53,334 bases of DNA from Pseudomonadota bacterium (GCA_023416965.1 JAEZGJ010000220.1:1-53334), one strand, 5' to 3'; shown: positions 8,731 to 17,778, counted from the first letter of the stretch. Numbers and translations are program-made. Notes: generated by a model not told the origin, from the sequence alone.

Positions 8731-9978
8731 ATGAGCGTCGCCAACGGCCGCAGCCTTCTCGCCATTCCCGGCCCGACCAACATTCCCGACCGTGTGCTGC
8801 AGGCGATGATGCGCCCGGCCGAGGAGATTTATTCGGGACCGATGGTGGCGCTCACCGACAGCCTGCTCGCCGACCTCAAGCGCATCTTCTCCACCACGGC
8901 GCGCACCTACATCTACGCCGCCAACGGGCATGGCGGCTGGGAGGCGGCGATCTCCAACGTGCTGTCGCGCGGCGACAAGGTGCTGGTGCTGGCGAGCGGC
9001 CGCTTTGCGGTCGGCTGGGGCCAGATGGCCGCCTTCATGGGTGCCGACGTCGAGGTTCTGGAGGGCTCCTGGCGCGCCGCCATCGATCCGGCGGTGGTCG
9101 AGGCGCGGCTCAGGCTCGACCGCGACCATGCGATCAAGGCGATCCTGATGGTGCAGGTCGACACGGCCTCGGGCGTCGCCAACGACGTGAAGGCGGTGCG
9201 TCGCGCCATCGATGCGGCGGGGCATCCCGCCCTGTTCATGGTGGACGGCGTCGCCTCGCTGGCCTGCATGCCCTTCGAAATGGACGCCTGGGGCGTCGAC
9301 GTCGCCATGTCGGCCTCGCAGAAGGGCCTGATGACGCCGCCCGGCCTCGCCTTCGTCGCCGCCAACGACAAGGCGCACAAGGCCCATGCCAAAGCCGACA
9401 TGAAGACGCTCTACTGGGACTGGACGGCCCGTCAGGGCGCCGAGCACTACATGAAATATTGCGGCACGCCGCCGGAGCACCTCCTCTTCGCGCTGCGCGC
9501 CGCCCTCGACATGATCATGGAGGAAGGTCTGTCGGCGGTGTGGAAGCGCCATGCCCTGCTCGCCGAGGCGACCCACGCCGCCATCGGCAAATGGGCGGAG
9601 GGCCAGGTCCTCTCCTGCAACATCATCGACCCGGCGCACCGGTCGCCTTCGGTCACCCCGGTCGTGGTCAACGGCGCCGATGCCGGGGCCATCTCGGCCT
9701 ATGCCCAGGAGATCTGCGGCGTGACCCTGGGTTCGGCCATAGGCGACCTCGCAGGGCGCGCCTTCCGCATCGCCCATATGGGCCATGTCAACGCGCCCAT
9801 GGTGCTCGGCACCCTCTCGGCGATCGAGATGGCACTGCAGGCCCTCGACATCCCCCACGGCGAAGGCGGCGTCGCCGCGGCGGTCGCCTCCCTCGCCAAG
9901 GGCGCCGGCCTGCCGGCCCGGCCGGGGGACCGGGGCGTGGAGGAGACGACGCTCGCCCTCGCAACCGCGCCGGCCTGA
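8731..9978 (+). CDS. Class V aminotransferase, alanine/serine-glyoxylate aminotransferase type
   Basis: A 415-residue PLP enzyme. The N-terminal LLAIPGPTNIPDRV and the early YAANGHGGWEAA block are typical of AGT/SGAT proteins; the PLP-binding lysine is expected in SASQKGLM, at residue 198. It should transfer an amino group from serine or alanine to glyoxylate, forming glycine. The AAGGA ribosome site precedes the ATG. The glycine-cleavage operon about 10 kb away could consume the product, but there is no operon link. The last codons form one arm of a perfect hairpin. Confidence 0.9.
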   Translation: MSVANGRSLLAIPGPTNIPDRVLQAMMRPAEEIYSGPMVALTDSLLADLKRIFSTTARTYIYAANGHGGWEAAISNVLSRGDKVLVLASGRFAVGWGQMAAFMGADVEVLEGSWRAAIDPAVVEARLRLDRDHAIKAILMVQVDTASGVANDVKAVRRAIDAAGHPALFMVDGVASLACMPFEMDAWGVDVAMSASQKGLMTPPGLAFVAANDKAHKAHAKADMKTLYWDWTARQGAEHYMKYCGTPPEHLLFALRAALDMIMEEGLSAVWKRHALLAEATHAAIGKWAEGQVLSCNIIDPAHRSPSVTPVVVNGADAGAISAYAQEICGVTLGSAIGDLAGRAFRIAHMGHVNAPMVLGTLSAIEMALQALDIPHGEGGVAAAVASLAKGAGLPARPGDRGVEETTLALATAPA

Positions 9979-9988
9979 ACCGGCGCGG
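9965..9988. terminator. Perfect hairpin at a convergent gene junction
   Basis: A perfect 9-bp stem CCGCGCCGG/CCGGCGCGG with a six-base loop spans the stop codon of the class V aminotransferase and ends 12 bases before the stop of the convergent oxidoreductase. No U-tract follows on either strand. It is a likely bidirectional termination or mRNA-end structure. Confidence 0.5.
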
Positions 9989-9999
9989 GGCCGGCAGGC

Positions 10000-11016
10000 T
10001 CAGGCGACCTTCACGACGAGCTTGCCGAAGTTCTTGCCCTTGAGGAGGCCGATGAAGGCCTCCGGCGCCTTGTCCAGGCCCTCGACGATGTCCTCGCGAT
10101 ACTTGACCTTGCCCTCGGCGATCCAGCGGCTCATGTCGGTGAAGAAGGCCTTGGACTGATCGGCGAAGTCGCGAACGATGAAGCCGCGGAAGTTCAGGCG
10201 CTTGGTCAGCACGTCCCGCATCAAGAGCGGCAAGCGGTCCGGCCCGTCGGGCAGCGAGGTCGCGTTGTACTGGGCGATGAGGCCGCAGACAGGGATGCGC
10301 GCGAAGAAGTTGAGCAGCGGAAAAACCGCGTCGAAGACGTGGCCGCCGACATTCTCGAAATAGACGTCGATGCCGTCCGGGCAGGCCGCCTTGAGGTCTG
10401 CGGCGAAGGTCGGGGAGCGGTGGTCGAGAGCGACGTCGAAGCCGAACTCCTCGGTGAGGGCGCGAACCTTGTCGGCGCCGCCGGCTATGCCCACTGCGCG
10501 GGCGCCCTTGATCTTCGCGATCTGGCCGACCGCCGAGCCGACCGGGCCCGTGGCCGCGGCGACGACGACGGTCTCGCCCGGCTTCGGCTGGCCGATGGTG
10601 AGGAGGCCGGTATAGGCGGTCATGCCGGGCATGCCCAGCACACCGACGGCGGTGGAGATCGGGGCGGCGGTGGGATCGACCTTCCGCAGATCCTTCGCGT
10701 CGGCGATGGCGTGGCTCTGCCAGCCGGAATGGGACAGCACGATGTCGCCAGGGCGAAACCTGTCGCTGTTGGAGGTGACGACCTCGGCCACCGTGCCGCC
10801 TTCCATGACGCCGCCAACCGGCACCGGCGCGGCATAGGACTTGGCGTCGTTCATGCGGCCGCGCATGTAGGGGTCGAGCGAGAGATAGCGGATCTTCAGC
10901 AGGACCTGGTCGGGCCCGGGCTCCGCCAGCGGCGTCTCGGCGATGGAGAAATTGGCGGCGGTCGGCTCGCCGTGCGGGCGGCTGGCGAGCAGGATCTGGC
11001 GGCTGGTCGTCGGCAT
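10000..11016 (-). CDS. NADP-dependent oxidoreductase, MDR/YncB (CurA) type
   Basis: A 338-residue zinc-independent medium-chain reductase. The signatures are YLSLDPYMRGRM at about residue 43, GMPGMTAYTGLL near residue 125 and the nucleotide-binding AAATGPVGSAVGQIAKIKG near residue 150. These match the leukotriene B4 12-hydroxydehydrogenase/CurA group, which reduces activated carbon double bonds with NADPH. The start at 11016 is supported by a GAGGAGG site seven bases upstream; the frame stays open for 61 more codons upstream, but these are Arg/Pro-rich and not conserved-looking. Confidence 0.93.
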   Translation of the reverse strand: MPTTSRQILLASRPHGEPTAANFSIAETPLAEPGPDQVLLKIRYLSLDPYMRGRMNDAKSYAAPVPVGGVMEGGTVAEVVTSNSDRFRPGDIVLSHSGWQSHAIADAKDLRKVDPTAAPISTAVGVLGMPGMTAYTGLLTIGQPKPGETVVVAAATGPVGSAVGQIAKIKGARAVGIAGGADKVRALTEEFGFDVALDHRSPTFAADLKAACPDGIDVYFENVGGHVFDAVFPLLNFFARIPVCGLIAQYNATSLPDGPDRLPLLMRDVLTKRLNFRGFIVRDFADQSKAFFTDMSRWIAEGKVKYREDIVEGLDKAPEAFIGLLKGKNFGKLVVKVA

Positions 11017-11459
11017 GAATGGGCCTCCTCGGTCGCGCCGCCCGGCGGCGCGGTTGCGCGGGGCCGTCGGCGCCTCCCGGTCATCAGTAGTCGGAGGCGG
11101 GAGCCTCGGCAATCGGCCGCACGGTCGAGCAGGGGCGGCGGAGCTGTCGTGGCTCGCCATGCGGCAAACAACCGCGGATGGCGCGGCCGCACGGCGCACC
11201 CCTCTCCGCAGGCTGTTCCATTGCTTGGAATAATTTTGCGGAATTCAACAGGTTCGAAAGAAGAATTACGTAAGACTTGGCACTATTCATCGACCCGATA
11301 GACCTATTTTTTACGACCGGGCTTGACGAACGCGGAAACCTGCCCCATCCTCCGATCACCATCGTCGTGACTGCGCTGCGCCGCCTTTGTGAGTAACCAG
11401 GCGTCGACAACCGGAGATCCGGTGCGACAATTTCGTCTGGGCCGCCCGGCGCGCGGTTC
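11017..11459. other. Intergenic region with an A+T-rich core
   Basis: No convincing gene lies in these 443 bases between the oxidoreductase and the helicase, which are transcribed divergently. Most of it is GC-rich, but about 11219-11320 is strikingly A+T-rich for this genome and contains TTGGAATAATTTT and TTGGCA-like stretches. It probably holds the helicase promoter and a long leader, as is common for cold-inducible helicase genes. No individual promoter element is certain. Confidence 0.45.
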
Positions 11460-11519
11460 GTGACTTTGACCTGGAGGACGCGAGAGCGCGTTTCCGGTAG
11501 GCTTGAAAGACTTTTTTTC

Positions 11520-12728
11520 TTGAACAATCGAACTTTTTCGGACCTCGGCCTGGCCGAGCCCCTCCTGCGTTCCCTCCATGACGCAGGTTACGCCACCCCG
11601 ACGCCCATCCAGGCCAAGGCGATCCCGCACCTGCTGGACGATCACGATCTGATCGGCATCGCCCAGACCGGCACCGGCAAGACGGCGGCGTTCACGCTGC
11701 CGATCCTGCAGCATCTCGCCGAGGACCTGGTCCGGCCGCCGGCCAAGGGCGTGCGCGCCCTCGTCCTCGCGCCGACGCGCGAACTGGCCCTGCAGATCTC
11801 CGAGAGCGTCGGCCGCCTGTCGAAGAACCTCAAGCTTCGCCATGCCGTCATCTTCGGCGGCGTCGGCCAGAAGCCGCAGGTGGACGCGCTCGCCCGCGGC
11901 ATCGACATCCTCGTCGCCACGCCCGGCCGGCTTATCGACCTGATGAACCAGGGCCTGGTGCGCCTCGACACGGTGACGCACCTCGTCCTCGACGAGGCGG
12001 ACCGCATGCTCGACATGGGCTTCATCCGCGACGTCAAGAAAATCATCGCCAAGCTGCCGGACCAGCGGCAGTCCATGTTGTTCTCCGCCACCATGCCGAC
12101 GGAGGTCGCCAAGCTCGCCCGCGACATGCTGTGGGAGCCGATGCGCGTGGAGGTGACGCCCGAGACCGTCACGGTCGAGGCCATCGAGCAGCACGTCTAC
12201 CATGTCGGCACTTCCGACAAGCGTGGCCTGCTCGAGAAGCTGCTGACGGACCCGGCCCTCGCCCGCGTGGTGGTCTTTACCCGCACCAAGCACGGCGCCA
12301 ACCGGCTGGCCGGTCAACTGGTGAAGTCCGGCTTCTCGGGCGATGCGATCCACGGCAACAAGAGCCAGAACGCGCGCCAGCGGGCGCTCGCCGCCTTCAA
12401 GACGGGCGAATGCCGCATCCTGGTCGCGACCGACCTGTTCGCCCGTGGCATCGACGTGGCGGAGGTGACCCACGTCATCAATTTCGACCTGCCGAACGAG
12501 CCGGAGAGCTATGTCCACCGTATCGGCCGCACCGGCCGGGCCGGCCGGACGGGCATCGCCCTCGCCTTCTGCGACCCCAGCGAGCGCGGCCATCTCGCCG
12601 CCATTGAGAAGCTGACCCGCGTGCGCCTTGCTGTCGCCGGGTCTCCCATCCAGGCCTCGGCACGCGGGGATACCCGCCCGCCGCCGGCGCCTGCCAGGCG
12701 TCCGCAGCCCCGGCGACGGGCTGCCTGA
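11520..12728 (+). CDS. DEAD-box ATP-dependent RNA helicase, RhlE-like
   Basis: A protein of about 402 residues with every DEAD-box motif: the Q motif TPTPIQAKAI, AQTGTGKT, PTRELA, VLDEADRMLDMGF, SATM, ATDLFARGIDV and HRIGRTGRAGRTG. It unwinds short RNA duplexes, in RhlE-type proteins mostly for ribosome assembly or RNA decay. The start is uncertain: homology begins at NNRTFSDLGL, right after a TTG at 11520, while an in-frame GTG at 11460 would add 20 unrelated-looking residues; neither has a clear ribosome site, and a run of seven T lies at 11512-11518. The C-terminus is a short Pro/Arg-rich tail. The cold-shock gene follows after 36 bases, suggesting a cold-response pair. Confidence 0.93.
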   Translation: MNNRTFSDLGLAEPLLRSLHDAGYATPTPIQAKAIPHLLDDHDLIGIAQTGTGKTAAFTLPILQHLAEDLVRPPAKGVRALVLAPTRELALQISESVGRLSKNLKLRHAVIFGGVGQKPQVDALARGIDILVATPGRLIDLMNQGLVRLDTVTHLVLDEADRMLDMGFIRDVKKIIAKLPDQRQSMLFSATMPTEVAKLARDMLWEPMRVEVTPETVTVEAIEQHVYHVGTSDKRGLLEKLLTDPALARVVVFTRTKHGANRLAGQLVKSGFSGDAIHGNKSQNARQRALAAFKTGECRILVATDLFARGIDVAEVTHVINFDLPNEPESYVHRIGRTGRAGRTGIALAFCDPSERGHLAAIEKLTRVRLAVAGSPIQASARGDTRPPPAPARRPQPRRRAA

Positions 12729-12764
12729 CAAATCCCTCCACCGCCAAACATCGAGGAGCATTCC

Positions 12765-12974
12765 ATGGCGACCGGGACCGTTAAGTGGTTCAACCCCCAG
12801 AAGGGCTACGGCTTCATCCAGCCGTCCGACGGCGGAAAGGACGTTTTCGTCCACATCTCCGCCGTGCAGCGTGCCGGTCTGAACGACCTGCGCGAGGGCG
12901 AGCAGGTGTCGTATGAGCTGGCCACCGACCGCCGCACCGGCAAGCAGTCGGCCGATCAGCTGAAGCTCGCCTGA
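12765..12974 (+). CDS. Cold-shock protein, CspA family
   Basis: A 69-residue single cold-shock domain. The RNA-binding motifs are KGYGFI (residues 13-18) and VFVHI (27-31), and the protein begins GTVKWFNPQKG as in nearly all Csp proteins. It should bind single-stranded RNA and act as a chaperone that melts structures. It lies 36 bases after the DEAD-box helicase on the same strand, a pairing that fits a shared role in RNA unfolding. A CGAGGAG ribosome site precedes the ATG. Confidence 0.97.
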   Translation: MATGTVKWFNPQKGYGFIQPSDGGKDVFVHISAVQRAGLNDLREGEQVSYELATDRRTGKQSADQLKLA

Positions 12975-12991
12975 TATCGCCGGCAGGCGAC

Positions 12992-13015
12992 GAGGCTGGC
13001 CCCGGGTCCGGCCTC
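12992..13015. terminator. Hairpin between convergent genes
   Basis: GAGGCTGG and CCGGCCTC can form an 8-bp stem with one G-T pair and an eight-base loop, 17 bases after the cold-shock stop and before the stop of the convergent small gene. No T-run follows. Confidence 0.35.
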
Positions 13016-13062
13016 GATGGACGTCAATCGTGGTGCCGTCCGCGGCGCCGCGCAGCCTTTTC

Positions 13063-13350
13063 CTAATGCACCGTAGCGGTCGCGCTCGCCAGTCCGGCGC
13101 CGACCTGGTCCAGGACGACGATCTCGGGATCCTCGCCCTCGGGCGCAGGCGACACCGACAGGACGAGGACGCCCGGCCGCCGCGACGAGACGAATTTGGC
13201 CACGGCCTGCGCCTGCGGATAGGTGTCCAGGTAGTGGATTTCTTCCGCCACCATGCGCGATCCCCGCTGCACGAACGGGACGACGGCATAGCGCATCGTG
13301 TCCCCGCTGCGGCTCATCCTGTCCTCGGTGGCGTCGATGGGTGGGGCCAT
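13063..13350 (-). CDS. Small conserved-looking protein of unknown function
   Basis: A protein of about 95 residues. It begins with a short polar region and continues into a compact part with RYAVVPFVQRGSRMV and a segment resembling alternating strand/helix (YPQAQAVAKFVSSRRPGVLVLSVS). I do not recognise the family. The start at 13350 follows AGGGA by six bases; an ATG at 13377 would add nine residues without a ribosome site. Codon use with G or C in third position looks like the neighbours, which supports a real gene. It lies between the cold-shock gene and ileS. Confidence 0.6.
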   Translation of the reverse strand: MAPPIDATEDRMSRSGDTMRYAVVPFVQRGSRMVAEEIHYLDTYPQAQAVAKFVSSRRPGVLVLSVSPAPEGEDPEIVVLDQVGAGLASATATVH

Positions 13351-13532
13351 GACCCGTCCCTGCAAGTGATTCGCCATAGTCGCATACCCGGCCCGTCGCG
13401 GGATCGGGCTTTGCCCCCACGTGTTTCCGCTTAAGGGAAAATACCGCGGGCAGCCCCGACGGGCGGGCGGACGCCCGGCGGGACTGACTGTCAGACGCAT
13501 GAGCGGAGCGGAGGTTCCCCGCCACCGGCGGT

Positions 13533-16529
13533 TCACATCACGTGGCGCTGCTTCCACTCGCGCATGGCGGCGGCATCGCGCGGCGTGATGTCGGGGAAGT
13601 CGGGGGCGGCGCTCGCGGGATCGAAATATTTCCACGAGCGGGCGCATTTGACGCCGCCCGCCTTGGCTGGGACGACCGCGACGCCCCTGATGTCCTCGGC
13701 CCGGAAGGCCTCGGCAGGCCCCTCCCCCGCGACGATGCGGATGCCAGAGGTGATGGCGACCTCGGCGAGGTCGACGCCCTCCAGCGCCGCCAGCAGGTCC
13801 GGCTCGGCGATGTGCACGACGGGGGCGGCCTCCAGCGAGGAGCCGAGGCGCTTGGCGGCCCGCTCCACCTCGAGCGCACCGGTGACGGCGCGCCTAACGC
13901 GCCGGACCTTCTCCCACTTCTCCTCGAGCGCTGCGTCGCGCCAGGCGGCGTCGGCCACGTAGAAACCGGCGAGATGGACCGAGCCGTCGCGGCCGTAGCG
14001 GTCCCACCAGGCCTCCTCCGCCGTGAAGGAAAGGATGGGCGCCAGCCAGGTCGTCACTGCCCGAAAGATCTCCTCGATCACAGCGAGCGTCGCCTTGCGC
14101 TCCGCCGAGGAGAGCGGGTCGCAATAGAGGCGGTCCTTGCGGATGTCGAAGTAAAAGGCCGAGAGATCGACGTTCATGAACTGGGTCAGGAGCGCGAAGA
14201 CCTTCTTGTAGTCATAGGTAGCGTAGGCCTCGTGGATCTGCGGCGACAGGTCGGCGAGCCGGTGCAGCATCAGCCGCTCGAGCTCCGGCAGCGCGGCCGC
14301 GGCGGGCAGGGCCGCGCCGTCGTGGTGGGCGAGCGCGCCGAGCATCCAGCGGATCGTGTTGCGCAGCTTGCGATAGGCGTCCGACGTCGTCTGCAGGATC
14401 TCCTTGCCGATCCTCAGGTCGTCCGAATAGTCGGAGGCCGCCACCCACAGGCGCAGGATGTCGGCGCCGGACTGCTTGATGACGTCCTGCGGCGCGACCG
14501 TGTTGCCGAGCGACTTCGACATCTTGCGGCCCTCGCCGTCGAGCACGAAGCCGTGGGTCAGCACCACGTCATAGGGCGCCCGGCCGCGGGTGCCGCAGCT
14601 CTCCAGCAGCGAGGAATGGAACCAGCCGCGATGCTGGTCGGAGCCTTCCAGGTACATGACCGTGTCGGCGCCGCCGTCCACCTTGCGCTTCAGGCCCTCG
14701 AAGTTCGGGAAATCCTGCGGGCTCTCCAGGGTGAAGGCGTGGGTGGAGCCGGAATCGAACCAGACGTCGAGGACGTCGTCGACCTTGTCCCAGTCCGCCG
14801 GGTCGTGCTGGGGACCGAGGAAGCGCTCCCTCGCCCCGGCCTTGAACCAGGCGTCGGCGCCCTCCTGGCGGAAGGCCTCGGCGATGCGCAGGTTGACCGC
14901 CTCGTCCTTGAGGATATCGCCGCTGTCGCGGTGGACGAAGACGGCGATGGGCACGCCCCAGGCGCGCTGGCGCGACACCACCCAGTCCGGCCGGTTCTCG
15001 ATCATGCCGCGGATGCGGTTCTCGCCGGATTCCGGCACCCACTGGGTCTCGCCGATGGCCTTCAGCGCGCGCTGGCGCAGCGTCGTGCCGTCCGCATAGG
15101 GCTTGTCCATGGCGATGAACCACTGGGGCGTGTTGCGGAAGATGACCGGCTTCTTCGAGCGCCAGGAATGGGGATACTGGTGCTTCAGGCGGCCGCGCGC
15201 GACCAGGTTGCCGGCAGCAGACAGGGCCTCGATGACCGCGGGGTTGGCGTCGCCCTTGTCGCCCTTGTCGGTGATGACCTGACGGCCCTCGAAGCCCGGC
15301 GCTTCCGCGGTGAAGCGGCCGTCACCATCGACCGTATAGGGAATGCGGGTCTCGATGCCGCGCTCGGCGAGGACGCGGCCGTTGGCCATCCAGATGTCGA
15401 AGTCCTCGCGGCCGTGGCCGGGCGCGGTGTGGACGAAGCCGGTGCCGGCATCGTCCGTCACATGGTCGCCGTCGAGCAGCGGCACGTCGAAGCCATAGCC
15501 GAGATTGGCGAGGGGATGGGCGCAGGTGATGCCGGCGAGCTCCTCCGCCGAGACGTCGGCGGCGAGTTCGAAGCCTTCGACCTTGGCCTGTTTGAACACG
15601 CTCTCGGCGAGCGATTTGGCGAGGAGATAGGTGTTGCCGACACGCGCCCAGTTGTCAGCCGGCGCCGCCATGACGCGGTAGAGGCCGTAGGCGATGCGGC
15701 TGGAATAAGAGATGGCCCGGTTGCCGGGGATGGTCCAGGGCGTGGTCGTCCAGATGACGACCGCGGCGTTCCTGAGGTGTGCGACCTTGTCGCGACCGGC
15801 CTGATCGGAAGCGGCCAGTGAAACCGCCCGCACCGGGAATGCCGCCCAGATCATGTCGCTCTGGTAGTCGTGATACTCGACCTCGGCCTCGGCGAGCGCG
15901 GTCTTCTCCACCACCGACCACATGACCGGCTTGGAGCCGCGGTAGAGCTGCCCCGACTCAGCGAATTTCAGGATCTCCGCGGCGATCTGCGCCTCGGCGT
16001 GGAAGGTCATGGTCTGGTAGGGATTGGCCCAGTCGCCGACGACACCGAGGCGCTTGAACTCCTCGCGCTGGACGTTCAGCCAGTGGGTAGCGAAGGCGCG
16101 GCATTCCTGGCGGAACTCGACGACCGGCACCTCGTCCTTGTTCTTGCCCTTGGCGCGGTACTCCTCCTCGATCTTCCACTCGATCGGCAGGCCGTGGCAG
16201 TCCCAGCCGGGCACGTAATCGCTGTCGAAGCCGAGCATCTGCTGCGACTTCGTCACCATGTCCTTGAGGATCTTGTTGAGGGCGTGGCCGATGTGCAGAT
16301 GGCCGTTGGCATAGGGCGGGCCGTCGTGGAGCACGAATCGGGCCTTGCCCTTTGCGGCACGGCGCAGGCGCCCGTAGAGGTCCATCTCCTCCCAGGCCTT
16401 GAGGATCTGCGGCTCCTTCTCCGGCAGGCCGGCCCGCATCGGGAAGGGCGTCTCGGGCAGGAGAAGGGTCTTGGAATAGTCGAAGCTCTCGGACGCTGCG
16501 TCAGCGGAGGTCGTGGGCTTGTCGGACAT
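13533..16529 (-). CDS. ileS: Isoleucyl-tRNA synthetase
   Basis: A 998-residue class I synthetase that charges tRNA-Ile. The HIGH motif reads HIGH at residues 79-82 inside NGHLHIGHALNK, and KMSKS is at residues 669-673 inside GRKMSKSLGN. The WVSRQRAWGVP and YLEGSDQHRGWFHSS blocks and a C-terminal KCARSWKYF region, a shortened zinc-type tail, complete the picture. The ATG at 16529 opens just before the family-typical DYSKTLLLPETPFPMR. The frame remains open for about 94 codons upstream, but these are not synthetase-like. The neighbours show no operon link such as lspA or ribF. Confidence 0.99.
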   Translation of the reverse strand: MSDKPTTSADAASESFDYSKTLLLPETPFPMRAGLPEKEPQILKAWEEMDLYGRLRRAAKGKARFVLHDGPPYANGHLHIGHALNKILKDMVTKSQQMLGFDSDYVPGWDCHGLPIEWKIEEEYRAKGKNKDEVPVVEFRQECRAFATHWLNVQREEFKRLGVVGDWANPYQTMTFHAEAQIAAEILKFAESGQLYRGSKPVMWSVVEKTALAEAEVEYHDYQSDMIWAAFPVRAVSLAASDQAGRDKVAHLRNAAVVIWTTTPWTIPGNRAISYSSRIAYGLYRVMAAPADNWARVGNTYLLAKSLAESVFKQAKVEGFELAADVSAEELAGITCAHPLANLGYGFDVPLLDGDHVTDDAGTGFVHTAPGHGREDFDIWMANGRVLAERGIETRIPYTVDGDGRFTAEAPGFEGRQVITDKGDKGDANPAVIEALSAAGNLVARGRLKHQYPHSWRSKKPVIFRNTPQWFIAMDKPYADGTTLRQRALKAIGETQWVPESGENRIRGMIENRPDWVVSRQRAWGVPIAVFVHRDSGDILKDEAVNLRIAEAFRQEGADAWFKAGARERFLGPQHDPADWDKVDDVLDVWFDSGSTHAFTLESPQDFPNFEGLKRKVDGGADTVMYLEGSDQHRGWFHSSLLESCGTRGRAPYDVVLTHGFVLDGEGRKMSKSLGNTVAPQDVIKQSGADILRLWVAASDYSDDLRIGKEILQTTSDAYRKLRNTIRWMLGALAHHDGAALPAAAALPELERLMLHRLADLSPQIHEAYATYDYKKVFALLTQFMNVDLSAFYFDIRKDRLYCDPLSSAERKATLAVIEEIFRAVTTWLAPILSFTAEEAWWDRYGRDGSVHLAGFYVADAAWRDAALEEKWEKVRRVRRAVTGALEVERAAKRLGSSLEAAPVVHIAEPDLLAALEGVDLAEVAITSGIRIVAGEGPAEAFRAEDIRGVAVVPAKAGGVKCARSWKYFDPASAAPDFPDITPRDAAAMREWKQRHVM

Positions 16530-16862
16530 GGGGTGATCGGCCGGGAATGGCGGCGGCAGGCCGCAGGTATCGGATCGGGTGAGAGCTGGAACCCCGGACC
16601 TCCGGACGCGCGCGAGAGCCGCGCGGCCTTCAGGAGGCCGGGCCGGTAATTCGCGAAGCGGAGCGGGCGGCGATGCGCATGGTCGTCTCATAAGGGGAAG
16701 GCGAGAGGAAAGGCAAGGGCGGAGCGGACTTGCCCGGCGGAGACCAGGGGCGACGGGGGCGACGGCCCCGCTCGGCATGCGCCTGCAGCACGACCGCCGC
16801 GGGCGCGGCACAGTGGCGAAACGGCCGGCGGAGACAAGGCGGGTCCACGCAAGGGAAGTCCC
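16530..16862. other. Intergenic region without a recognisable gene
   Basis: These 333 bases separate the divergent ileS gene and the first 129-residue paralogue. I see short GC-rich inverted repeats, but no tRNA, riboswitch or T-box-like structure and no consensus EcfG promoter. It presumably carries the two divergent promoters. Confidence 0.4.
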
Positions 16863-17252
16863 ATGGTCCGCACCGCCTTCGCCGCCGGCCTCCTCGCCGC
16901 ATCCGCTGCCTCTCCATCGGCCGGTGAGGCGGTCCGGGCCTTCCCTCAGGCCATGATCGGCACCTGGGGGTACGAGGCGCGCTCATGCACCGACGAGAGC
17001 GACGACGGCCGGGTGGAGGTCACGGCGCGATCGGTCACGTTCTTCGCCTCGCATTGCAGCCTCGGCCGTTTCCGCGCTGGTCGCGACGGCACGATCACGG
17101 GCCACGGCCGCTGCCGCGGCGAGGGCGAGACGACCACCGAAAGGGGCAGCGTGCGCCTGAGGCTGGAGAGCCCGACCAGACTCGCCATCGCCTTGGACGG
17201 CGGCGAAGGCACGAGCTACCAGCGCTGCGAGCGGCCGCTTCCTGTGCGCTGA
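16863..17252 (+). CDS. Secreted 129-residue protein, first of a tandem pair
   Basis: A 129-residue protein with a short hydrophobic N-terminus (about residues 4-20) that looks like a signal peptide ending near SAGEA. The mature part has IGTWG at 32-36 and four cysteines at 42, 65, 84 and 122, and it ends RCERPLPVR. I do not recognise the family; two disulphides in the periplasm are a reasonable inference. The ATG follows AAGGGA by seven bases. The next gene encodes a protein of identical length with all four cysteines at the same positions, so the pair arose by tandem duplication. Confidence 0.72.
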   Translation: MVRTAFAAGLLAASAASPSAGEAVRAFPQAMIGTWGYEARSCTDESDDGRVEVTARSVTFFASHCSLGRFRAGRDGTITGHGRCRGEGETTTERGSVRLRLESPTRLAIALDGGEGTSYQRCERPLPVR

Positions 17253-17358
17253 CCCAAAGACGGTGAAACGGGCGCGAGGCATCCCGCCTCTTCCCGCGGC
17301 ACGGGCCAGAAACGGGTCCGTGCGAGAAGGGCGTCGTCTGGCCAAGCCCGGTGCTCCG

Positions 17359-17748
17359 ATGCTCCGCCTCGCTCTCCTCGTCCTCGCCCTCGGCTCCGTG
17401 CCCGCCGGAGCGACGCCCGCCGTGCCGGCTTCCGCCATGCCGGACGAGATCCTCGGCACCTGGGGGCGGGACCCGGAGGCCTGCACCAGCCCGGAGAGCC
17501 GCGGCCGGATCCGGGTGGAGCGGCGATCGGTCCAGCTCTTCCACGCGACCTGTACGTTCGATCGGATCCGCATCGTCGCCGACGGCATTTTCGAGGGGCG
17601 CGGAACCTGTATCGAGGTGAAGGGCGGCCGGCGCTATGCTGGCGGCGTGTCGCTCATGGGCGGCGGCGACGAGATGATGGTGCACTTCCGCGGCAGCCAG
17701 ATGTCGCACACCTACCATCGCTGCGAGAGGGCCCTGCCCGTGCGCTGA
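17359..17748 (+). CDS. Secreted 129-residue protein, second of a tandem pair
   Basis: A 129-residue paralogue of the preceding protein. A hydrophobic leader (residues 2-18) suggests export; IGTWG-like LGTWG is at 32-36, cysteines are at 42, 65, 84 and 122, and the end reads RCERALPVR. The two align without a gap, but most surface positions differ, so the duplication is old. The ATG at 17359 was chosen because it opens with the leader; an in-frame GTG at 17263 adds 32 basic residues. No strong ribosome site is visible. Function unknown. Confidence 0.68.
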   Translation: MLRLALLVLALGSVPAGATPAVPASAMPDEILGTWGRDPEACTSPESRGRIRVERRSVQLFHATCTFDRIRIVADGIFEGRGTCIEVKGGRRYAGGVSLMGGGDEMMVHFRGSQMSHTYHRCERALPVR

Positions 17749-17752
17749 TAGG

Positions 17753-17778
17753 GGAACCCATGGGGCCCACCATTCGTT
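17753..17778 (+). promoter_or_regulatory. Predicted sigma-EcfG promoter of the DJ-1/PfpI gene
   Basis: GGAAC at 17753-17757, 17 bases, then CGTT at 17775-17778, an exact consensus match. The start codon of the DJ-1/PfpI-like gene is 35 bases beyond the -10 element. The promoter lies immediately after the stop codon of the second 129-residue gene, separating the two transcription units. Confidence 0.75.

Noticed and set aside
11304..13289. A 661-codon minus-strand frame across the helicase and cold-shock genes
   Set aside because: It runs antisense to two certain genes and encodes no recognisable domain.
13542..15821. A 759-codon open frame on the plus strand opposite ileS, and similar long frames opposite the FAD oxidoreductase (1527-3164) and the HWE kinase (49422-52598)
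   Set aside because: In very GC-rich DNA the strand opposite a real gene often stays open because stop codons are A+T-rich. The proteins are Arg/Gly/His-rich without domains, while the opposite strand shows clear families.
16530..16862. T-box or other leader control of ileS
   Set aside because: No T-box consensus or specifier structure is visible; T-boxes are not expected in alphaproteobacteria.
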